64,000 nucleotides of DNA, taken from positions 217,210 to 281,209 of the forward strand of contig CAIJLZ010000011.1 of NCBI GenBank assembly GCA_903821605.1. Reading direction: 5' to 3'. The notes below the pieces were generated by a model. It did no database searches and was not told where the DNA came from. It saw only the letters and a program-made list of their open reading frames with translations. Source of the stretch: an uncultured Sphingomonadales bacterium (lineage in GTDB: Bacteria > Pseudomonadota > Alphaproteobacteria > Sphingomonadales > Sphingomonadaceae). Both the position numbers and the translations under genes were made by a program. Shown piece by piece: positions 58,119 through 64,000 of this stretch (the first letter of the stretch is position 1; each line of letters begins with the position of its first letter).

Positions 58119-59192
58119 TCAGTTGAATTCGAGCCGCGTCACATGGCCCATCTTGCGGCCGGGACGGGCTTCGCCTTTGCCGTAAAGATGAAGATGATTG
58201 GCAGGATCACCAAGCAACTTTTCCCATTCATGGGCTTCTTCGCCGATCAGATTATCCATAATCACCCGATCCGCTGCCAGCCGCGGATCACCGAGCGGCA
58301 GGCCGCAAACGGCGCGAATATGATTTTCGAACTGTGAGGTTAGCGATCCTTCGATCGTCCAGTGCCCGCTGTTGTGAACGCGCGGCGCCATTTCATTGAA
58401 CACTGGGCCGGTCTCGGTCGCGAAAAACTCGAACGCCGCGACGCCAACATAATCAAGGTCCGCCAGCACCCGCCCTGCGATCAGCCGGGCCTCGCCCTGT
58501 TGGGCCACAATCGCAGCGTCGGCAGGCACTGACGAGCGGGCGAGAATGCCATGCTCGTGGCGATTCTCCGGCGTATCCCAATAGGCCACAGCACCATCTT
58601 GACCGCGCACCGCGAGCACAGAAAATTCGCGCTCGAAACGGATGAAACTTTCCAACACGCACGGTGCACCCTTAACGGCGTCCCATGCCTCATCGGCATC
58701 TTCGGGGCGATAGATCCGCGCCTGTCCCTTGCCATCATAGCCAAAGCGACAGGTCTTCAAAATCGCAGGCAGACCAATTTCGGCAATCGCCGCGTCAAGC
58801 TGATCGCGACTCGATACGCCACGATATGGTGCCGGATGCCCGCCATGATCGCGTATATAATCTTTCTCCCGCAACCGGTCCTGCGCAATGGCAAGTGCCT
58901 CGACATTGGGATGAACACGGACATGACGGGCGAGTTCTTCGATTGGCGCGACGTCGATATTCTCGAATTCATAGGTGACGACGTCAACCGCCGCCGCAAA
59001 GCGATGCAGCGCCTCGCGGTCGTCATAATCCGCGCGCGTCCAGTCAGCCGACACTTCTGCAGCCACACTATGCGCCTCAGGCGCGAAAATATGGCAGCGA
59101 TAGCCCAGCCGCGCAGCCGCAATGGCAAGCATGCGACCAAGCTGGCCCCCACCCAAAATGCCAATCGTCGACCCCGGCGGTACGGCAGTCAT
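58119..59192 (-). CDS. purK: N5-carboxyaminoimidazole ribonucleotide synthase
   Basis: A 357-aa ATP-grasp enzyme of purine synthesis, converting AIR, bicarbonate and ATP to N5-CAIR. Seen: [16 protein letters not shown] near the N-terminus, ATP-grasp core [13 protein letters not shown], and [20 protein letters not shown]. The ATG overlaps the purE stop (ATGA), so the two are coupled; the frame's upstream extension lies inside purE. Confidence 0.96.
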   Translation of the reverse strand: MTAVPPGSTIGILGGGQLGRMLAIAAARLGYRCHIFAPEAHSVAAEVSADWTRADYDDREALHRFAAAVDVVTYEFENIDVAPIEELARHVRVHPNVEALAIAQDRLREKDYIRDHGGHPAPYRGVSSRDQLDAAIAEIGLPAILKTCRFGYDGKGQARIYRPEDADEAWDAVKGAPCVLESFIRFEREFSVLAVRGQDGAVAYWDTPENRHEHGILARSSVPADAAIVAQQGEARLIAGRVLADLDYVGVAAFEFFATETGPVFNEMAPRVHNSGHWTIEGSLTSQFENHIRAVCGLPLGDPRLAADRVIMDNLIGEEAHEWEKLLGDPANHLHLYGKGEARPGRKMGHVTRLEFN

Positions 59193-59677
59193 GCAGGGAC
59201 CTCGGCCACATTCGCGGTCTGGCGCTCGCGCCATGCATCAAGCCGGGCAGCGAGTGCGGGATCAGTGGTCGCCAGCATCGCCGCCGAGATCAGCGCCGCG
59301 TTGGTTGCCCCGGCCTTACCAATCGCCAGTGTGCCGACAGGGATGCCAGCGGGCATCTGGACGATCGACAACAGGCTGTCCATGCCGGACAGCGCCTTGC
59401 TCTCGACTGGCACGCCGAACACTGGCAGCCGTGTCATCGAAGCAGCCATGCCAGGAAGATGGGCAGCGCCACCCGCGCCGGCGATGATCGCCCGCAGGCC
59501 GCGAGACGCCGCCGACTTCGCATAAGATACAAGACGGTCAGGCGTACGATGCGCGGAAACAATCCGGCATTCATGTGGAATCTCAAGCGCGGTGAGCGTG
59601 TCGGCGGCGTGCTGCATCGTCTCCCAGTCGGACTGGCTGCCCATGATAATCCCAATAACTGGCGCGATTTCCGACAT
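59189..59677 (-). CDS. purE: N5-CAIR mutase PurE
   Basis: A 162-aa class I PurE that moves the carboxyl group to give CAIR. Seen: GSQSDWETM at about 13-20 and the catalytic SAHRTP at 41-46 with [11 protein letters not shown]. First gene of the purE-purK pair. Start at 59677 is chosen because the enzyme begins there; upstream in-frame codons are not homologous. Confidence 0.97.
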   Translation of the reverse strand: MSEIAPVIGIIMGSQSDWETMQHAADTLTALEIPHECRIVSAHRTPDRLVSYAKSAASRGLRAIIAGAGGAAHLPGMAASMTRLPVFGVPVESKALSGMDSLLSIVQMPAGIPVGTLAIGKAGATNAALISAAMLATTDPALAARLDAWRERQTANVAEVPA

Positions 59678-59835
59678 TCCGCTTTCCCAAAACTGATTTG
59701 AAGACGTGGCTTTAGGGCATAACGGCGCAAGTGGAAATCGCAAAATCGCGCCATTCCTGTGATTGTGAAGGCTATTCTCTTCCCCACTCACCATCTCTAT
59801 GTTGGGGAGATCGCATTCAACGAGGAGTTCGGGTC

Positions 59836-60429
59836 ATGCTACGTCTCAGGGAATTGGTCGCACTACCGATAGCGGGCCTAGTGCTCTCGGCCTGCGCCAC
59901 CGAGGCCAATCGGATCGAAACGACGCGCTTCCATCTCGGACAAGAGATTGCGCGCGGTGATGTCCGCGTCCTACCAAACGACCCTTCGCTCGCTGACAGC
60001 CTTGAGACCCGCCAATATGCCGAGGTGATCGGACAAGAGTTCGGATCAGCCGGTTTCCGCATGGCCAGCGCCACAGCCGTTGACGAGGTGGTGTTGTTCT
60101 CCGTCAACCGGGTCGTGCGTCCAGCCGGGCCGGCACGTGCACCACTCACCATCGGCATTGGCGGCGGTACGGGTGGGGGCGGCTTCGGGATCGGGGTGGG
60201 CACCAGCTTTCCGGTCGGCAAACCCAAAGCGCGTGAACTGGTGAGCTATGAACTCCATCTCCGCCTGCGCCGTGAACGCGATAACGCCGTGATCTGGGAA
60301 GGCAGGGCACGTACCGAAGCGGCCATGACCACCGCCGGCGCCGATCCGCGCACGGCCGTTGCCCGCATGACACGCGCCCTACTCAAGGACTTCCCCGGCG
60401 AATCCGGCAAAACGATCACGGTGAAATAA
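59836..60429 (+). CDS. lipoprotein, DUF4136-like
   Basis: A 197-aa probable lipoprotein: lipobox LSAC with Cys20. The mature part starts with a strand-helix pattern (ETTRFHLGQ) and contains a Gly-rich turn near 110-130, then YELHLRLRRERDNAVIWEG, which resembles DUF4136 proteins. GAGGAG lies 8 bases before the ATG; the frame upstream is not homologous. It ends 3 bases before an M14 carboxypeptidase gene, so the two form a likely operon. Function unknown. Confidence 0.75.
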   Translation: MLRLRELVALPIAGLVLSACATEANRIETTRFHLGQEIARGDVRVLPNDPSLADSLETRQYAEVIGQEFGSAGFRMASATAVDEVVLFSVNRVVRPAGPARAPLTIGIGGGTGGGGFGIGVGTSFPVGKPKARELVSYELHLRLRRERDNAVIWEGRARTEAAMTTAGADPRTAVARMTRALLKDFPGESGKTITVK

Positions 60430-60432
60430 CCC

Positions 60433-61551
60433 ATGGTCATGCAGATCAACGCCGCCTTCGATAGCGGCAATATCGATGTGTTGAACATCACCGGCGATCT
60501 GGCCGATCTCGCCATTCGACCCGACAAGGATTCCGTTTTTTTTCAATGGTTCTACTTTCGAGTGTCGGGGGCAAAAGGCCGGCGGGTCACGCTTCGCATC
60601 ACCAATTGCGGGCAATCGGCCTATCCCGGCGGCTGGCCAAATTACCGCGCCCGCTACAGCGATGATCGGGAGGACTGGCGCTGCGCCGCGACCAGCTATG
60701 CCGATGGTATTCTCTCCATCACCCATGATGTCGCAGCGGACAGCGTCTGGTTCGCCTATTTTGCCCCGTATTCGATGGAACGCCACCACGACCTCGTCCA
60801 GCGCATCGCGCTCAAACCCGGGGTCACATTGCGCGAGCTCGGCCAGAGCCTCGACGGCCAGCCAATTGACTGCCTGACCATCGGCGATGGCGCGCTGCAA
60901 ATTTGGCTTTATGCACGCCAGCACCCCGGCGAAACCATGGCCGAATATTGGATGGAGGGCGCGCTTGATCTGTTGACCGACACGACTGATCCCGTGGCCC
61001 GGCGATTACGCGAAAAATGCACATTCCATGTCGTGCCGAACATGAATCCAGATGGGTCAAGGCGCGGCCATCTGCGAACCAATGCCGCAGGCGTCAACCT
61101 TAACCGCGAATGGGCGGCCCCGTCGCATACACGCTCACCCGAGGTGGTGTGCGTGCGCGATGCGATGGACCAAACCGGCGTCCATTGGGCGATGGACGTG
61201 CATGGCGATGAAGCCATTCCCGCCAATTTCATTGCAGGTTTCGAGGGCATTCCGAACTGGACCGACGAACAAGGCGACCGCTTTTACGCCTATCGCGAGG
61301 CGCTCGCCGCCTGCACCGCCGATTTCCAGACGAAGCTCGGCTATCCCAAATCTGCGCCCGGCAGGGCCAATCTGACCATGTCGACCAACCAACTTGCTAA
61401 CCGTTTTGCGCATCTGGGCTGTGTGAGCATGACATTGGAAATGCCGTTCAAAGACCACGACCCGCAACCGGACCCCGAACGCGCGTGGTCACCCGCGCGG
61501 TGCCGCCAGTTGGCGCGAGATTGCCTCGCGACACTCGCCGCCCAAATCTAG
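60433..61551 (+). CDS. M14 family zinc carboxypeptidase (cytosolic CCP-like)
   Basis: A 372-aa carboxypeptidase of the M14 family with the N-terminal beta domain of cytosolic carboxypeptidase-like proteins (about 1-125). Seen: zinc ligands His164 and Glu167 (QHPGE) and His257 (VHGDE), the substrate Asn-Arg region NLNREW, and the general base Glu336 (LEMPF). No signal peptide, so cytoplasmic. In eukaryotes CCPs trim C-terminal glutamates; the bacterial substrate is unknown. Starts at 60433 or 60439, 3-9 bases after the lipoprotein stop. It ends 2 bases from the convergent HIBADH-family stop. Confidence 0.88.
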   Translation: MVMQINAAFDSGNIDVLNITGDLADLAIRPDKDSVFFQWFYFRVSGAKGRRVTLRITNCGQSAYPGGWPNYRARYSDDREDWRCAATSYADGILSITHDVAADSVWFAYFAPYSMERHHDLVQRIALKPGVTLRELGQSLDGQPIDCLTIGDGALQIWLYARQHPGETMAEYWMEGALDLLTDTTDPVARRLREKCTFHVVPNMNPDGSRRGHLRTNAAGVNLNREWAAPSHTRSPEVVCVRDAMDQTGVHWAMDVHGDEAIPANFIAGFEGIPNWTDEQGDRFYAYREALAACTADFQTKLGYPKSAPGRANLTMSTNQLANRFAHLGCVSMTLEMPFKDHDPQPDPERAWSPARCRQLARDCLATLAAQI

Positions 61552-61553
61552 GA

Positions 61554-62420
61554 TCACTTCGGCAAGCGCCGCACCAATGCCGATGTATCCTGTCGCCCGC
61601 CGCCCATATGCTGCACATCGGCAAAGAACTGGTCAATCATCGCCGCTATCGGCAACGAGGCACCATTGTCGCGCGCCTCATCAATGGCGAGGCTGAGATC
61701 CTTGCGCATCCAATCGACTGCCAAGCCGAAATCGAACCGATCCTCGGCCATGCTGTGCCAATATTGCGTCATCTGCCAGCTTTGCGCCGCACCTGACGAA
61801 ATCGCCTCATAGACCTTATCAATATCGAGATCCGCCGCCTGCGCAAAGCGCAGGGCTTCGGCAAGGCTCTGGATAATCCCAACGAACGCGATCTGGTTGA
61901 CCATCTTGGTGGTTTGCCCGGCACCGCTTGATCCGACATGGACGATCTTGCGCGCATAGGCCTGCATCAACGGCGTGGCCTCGGCGACCGCCTTTTCCCG
62001 ACCGCCACACATGATGGTGAGCGTCCCGGCCTCCGCTCCGGTCTGTCCACCGGTCACGGGCGCATCCACCACAAGCAGTCCGCGATCACGTCCTTCAATC
62101 GCGAGCTGACGCGCGATCTTCGCCGAGACCGTGGTATGGTCGATAAACAAGGCCCCCTTGCGCATCGCCTTGAAACAGCCCTCGCCCCGCAGCGTGACCG
62201 CCTCAAGGTCCACATCCGCGCCAACACAGGTGATCACCGCATCCGCCCCCTCTGCCGCCGCAGCGGGGGTGAGCGCCAGCGCACCGCCATGGGCTGCTAC
62301 CCATTGCTCCGCCTCGACATGCGTCCGGTTATAGACCGTCACGTCGTGTCCCGCAGTGAGAAGGTGTCGCGCAATCGGCGATCCCATCGCACCCAATCCG
62401 ATAAATCCAATCTTCGCCAT
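61554..62420 (-). CDS. 3-hydroxyisobutyrate dehydrogenase family protein
   Basis: A 288-aa beta-hydroxyacid dehydrogenase. Seen: NAD(P) motif GFIGLGAMGSPIA at the N-terminus, substrate loop VDAPVTGG, and the catalytic Lys in GAGQTTKMVNQ. The family includes 3-hydroxyisobutyrate dehydrogenase and tartronate semialdehyde reductase; substrate cannot be settled from sequence. Start at 62420 is chosen because the Rossmann fold begins four residues later. Divergent from ilvA (56 bases). Confidence 0.9.
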   Translation of the reverse strand: MAKIGFIGLGAMGSPIARHLLTAGHDVTVYNRTHVEAEQWVAAHGGALALTPAAAAEGADAVITCVGADVDLEAVTLRGEGCFKAMRKGALFIDHTTVSAKIARQLAIEGRDRGLLVVDAPVTGGQTGAEAGTLTIMCGGREKAVAEATPLMQAYARKIVHVGSSGAGQTTKMVNQIAFVGIIQSLAEALRFAQAADLDIDKVYEAISSGAAQSWQMTQYWHSMAEDRFDFGLAVDWMRKDLSLAIDEARDNGASLPIAAMIDQFFADVQHMGGGRQDTSALVRRLPK

Positions 62421-62476
62421 CCGATGGAGCATAAGCACTGTTTCGATTTGTCGCCAGATGCGATAGGTGCTCAGCC

Positions 62477-63742
62477 ATGGAAAACCGTTTGACCCTCCAG
62501 GATGTCCGCGACGCCCATCAACGTATCGATGGCGCGATCATTCGGACCCCGACCTTGCTGAGCAAAACCTTGTCGCAGCTGGTTGGCGCCAATATCTGGC
62601 TGAAATTCGAAAATTTACAGTTCACGGCGGCTTATAAGGAGCGCGGCGCGCTCAATAAGCTGCTCCAACTCGACCCTGAAGCGCGGGCGGTCGGCGTGAT
62701 TGCGGCATCGGCCGGCAATCATGCGCAAGGGCTCGCCTATCACGGCGCCAAGCTGGGCGTGCCCGTCACCATCGTCATGCCGGTATCGACGCCGCTGGTA
62801 AAGGTGCAGCAGACGCAGGCGCATGGCGCGAATGTCATCCTCTTCGGTGAGCGATTCGAGGATGCCTATAACCACGCGCGCGGGCTGGAAGTTGAACGCG
62901 GTCTGACCTTCGTGCATCCGTTCGATGATCGACAGATTATGGCAGGACAAGGCACGGTCGCCATTGAGATGCTCGAAGATGCGCCGGAAATCGACACCAT
63001 CATCGTGCCGGTCGGCGGTGGCGGCCTGATTTCGGGCGTCACGGTCGCGGCCAAGGGTCTTCGACCTGACATCCGCATCGTCGGCGTTCAGTCGAACCGC
63101 TATCCTGCGATGTACTGCCTCAAGACCGGCAAGCATATCGAAGGCGGGGGCGACACGCTGGCCGAGGGTATCGCTGTCAAATTTCCCGGCGATATCACCC
63201 GCCAATATGTGATGGGCATGGTCGACGAAATGCGCATCGTCTCTGAGTCGATTATCGAGGAAGCGATTTCCTTACTGCTTGATGTCGAGAAGACGGTGGT
63301 CGAAGGGGCCGGGGCTGCCGGCCTCGCGACCTTATTACCAACCAAGGATGGTAATTTCCGTTCGGAATTTGCCGGGCGGAACATCGGCGTCATCCTCTCC
63401 GGCGGTAATATCGACCCCCGGTTTTTGGCGAATGTGATCCTGCGCAACTTGGCGCGGACCGGGCGGATCGGGCGGATCGCGGTGGTGCTGCAAGACAAGG
63501 TGGGGAGCCTGCACGAAATCTCGGGCATCTTCACCCGCAACGGGGCGAACATCCTTGAGGTATCGCACCAGCGCATCTTCGGCGTCCTGTCTGCCAAGAG
63601 TACCCAGACCGAGATCGAATATGAAATTCGCGATGTCGCATCATTCGAGCAGTTGAAACTCGAACTTGATGATGCGGGTTATGTATATGAATTGCTCACC
63701 ATCTCGGGACGGAAGCCCGGCCGCAATCGCCGCCCCGGCTAA
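62477..63742 (+). CDS. ilvA: threonine ammonia-lyase
   Basis: A 421-aa PLP enzyme converting threonine to 2-oxobutyrate, the first step of isoleucine synthesis. Seen: PLP Lys54 in FTAAYKERG, VPVGGGGLISG for the phosphate, and a C-terminal ACT-like domain from about 325. The C-terminal regulatory domain is shorter than in E. coli IlvA (514 aa), so isoleucine control may differ, and a catabolic/dual role is possible. A Rho-independent terminator follows. Confidence 0.93.
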   Translation: MENRLTLQDVRDAHQRIDGAIIRTPTLLSKTLSQLVGANIWLKFENLQFTAAYKERGALNKLLQLDPEARAVGVIAASAGNHAQGLAYHGAKLGVPVTIVMPVSTPLVKVQQTQAHGANVILFGERFEDAYNHARGLEVERGLTFVHPFDDRQIMAGQGTVAIEMLEDAPEIDTIIVPVGGGGLISGVTVAAKGLRPDIRIVGVQSNRYPAMYCLKTGKHIEGGGDTLAEGIAVKFPGDITRQYVMGMVDEMRIVSESIIEEAISLLLDVEKTVVEGAGAAGLATLLPTKDGNFRSEFAGRNIGVILSGGNIDPRFLANVILRNLARTGRIGRIAVVLQDKVGSLHEISGIFTRNGANILEVSHQRIFGVLSAKSTQTEIEYEIRDVASFEQLKLELDDAGYVYELLTISGRKPGRNRRPG

Positions 63743-63771
63743 TCGACCCGCTCATGCGCATCGACATTGAG

Positions 63772-63807
63772 AAAAGCCCATGGCCAAATGGCTGCGGGCT
63801 TTTTTTT
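63772..63807 (+). terminator. Rho-independent terminator after ilvA
   Basis: AAAAGCCC pairs with GGGCTTTT around a loop containing GCCA/GGC; a run of Ts follows. Positioned about 30-65 bases past the ilvA stop. Confidence 0.9.
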
Positions 63808-63856
63808 CGATCGTCCATCCCAAGACGACCGAAGGATAGGCTACAGCCCCAAAATG

Positions 63857-63882
63857 AAAAAGGCGGCCCCGAAGGACCGCCT
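63857..63882 (-). terminator. Rho-independent terminator for the gene at the right edge
   Basis: Minus strand: AGGCGG, TCCTTCGGGG, CCGCCTTTTTC. Stem of 6 bp, TTCG-type loop, U run. About 33 bases downstream of the partial gene's stop. Confidence 0.85.
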
Positions 63883-63914
63883 ATTCCATGTTCGGCATTG
63901 CCGAAGCGAGGGGC

Positions 63915-64000
63915 TTAGATTTCGCCCATGTAGTTTTCGTTGCCCATGAAGCCCATGTTTTCGACCTTGGCCTTTTTGGCTTCGGCGAGCACCTGGTCAA
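63915..64000 (-). CDS. C-terminal fragment of an unrecognised protein (cut by the window edge)
   Basis: The last about 28 codons of a minus-strand gene that continues past 64000. The tail reads DQVLAEAKKAKVEN then MGFMGNENYMGEI and ends TAA at 63915-63917. A terminator follows and codon use is coding-like. The family is not recognised from so short a piece; the Met/Gly/Asn-rich end is distinctive. Confidence 0.7.
   Translation of the reverse strand, partial: DQVLAEAKKAKVENMGFMGNENYMGEI

Overview
The window looks like chromosomal DNA of a sphingomonad (Alphaproteobacteria, order Sphingomonadales). The evidence is the high GC content, the family-level sequence of the housekeeping proteins, the sdhC-sdhD-sdhA order, a PopZ/DUF2497 protein, an RcnB-like protein, small DUF465- and DUF1244-type proteins, and alphaproteobacterial-type extended PstA/PstC permeases. 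This assignment is an inference; no rRNA gene is present. Almost the whole window is coding, with about 62 supported protein genes (one cut by the right edge) and one tRNA-Leu(GAG). No IS element, prophage, CRISPR array or integrase was seen.

Region 1 (1-13,500) is the accessory, metabolic part. It holds two short-chain dehydrogenases, an FMN alpha-hydroxy-acid dehydrogenase, a single-domain globin followed by an HPP-CBS membrane protein, and a minus-strand cluster encoding a Tat-exported FAD flavoprotein, a c-type cytochrome and a GMC oxidoreductase. A TetR-family gene is divergent from that cluster. Downstream of it lie genes for an ABM-type monooxygenase, an SDR, an EthD-domain protein and a DUF1244 protein. 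A renalase-like flavoprotein, a zinc alcohol dehydrogenase and a STAS protein follow. This is the best candidate for an uncharacterised catabolic system.

Region 2 (13,500-28,500) is housekeeping: tRNA-Leu, prmA, sdhCDA without sdhB, a cold-shock gene, groESL under a CIRCE operator plus a sigma32-like promoter, an RcnB-like gene with a 12-bp tandem repeat, secA, mnmA, ftsK and sufE.

Region 3 (28,500-36,000) is a complete phosphate-response locus on the minus strand, in transcription order phoR-pstS-pstC-pstA-pstB-phoU-phoB. A three-unit Pho box overlaps the phoR stop codon just before pstS, and a weaker candidate lies before phoR.

Region 4 (36,000-49,800) carries a UvrD/PcrA helicase, radC, clpB, a two-gene ABC exporter, a Cys/Met-metabolism PLP enzyme (MetY-like), a class I glutamine amidotransferase, uvrB and a TerC-family membrane protein.

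Region 5 (49,800-64,000) carries a DUF465-like protein, PopZ-like protein, a TolC-family protein, a Pcm-like methyltransferase, the pair fliD-fliS, an NlpD-like protein with surE and serS, purE-purK, a lipoprotein with an M14 carboxypeptidase, a 3-hydroxyisobutyrate dehydrogenase family protein, a threonine ammonia-lyase and the 3' end of an unrecognised gene. Convergent neighbours are packed very tightly: stops overlap or lie 2-3 bases apart at four places.
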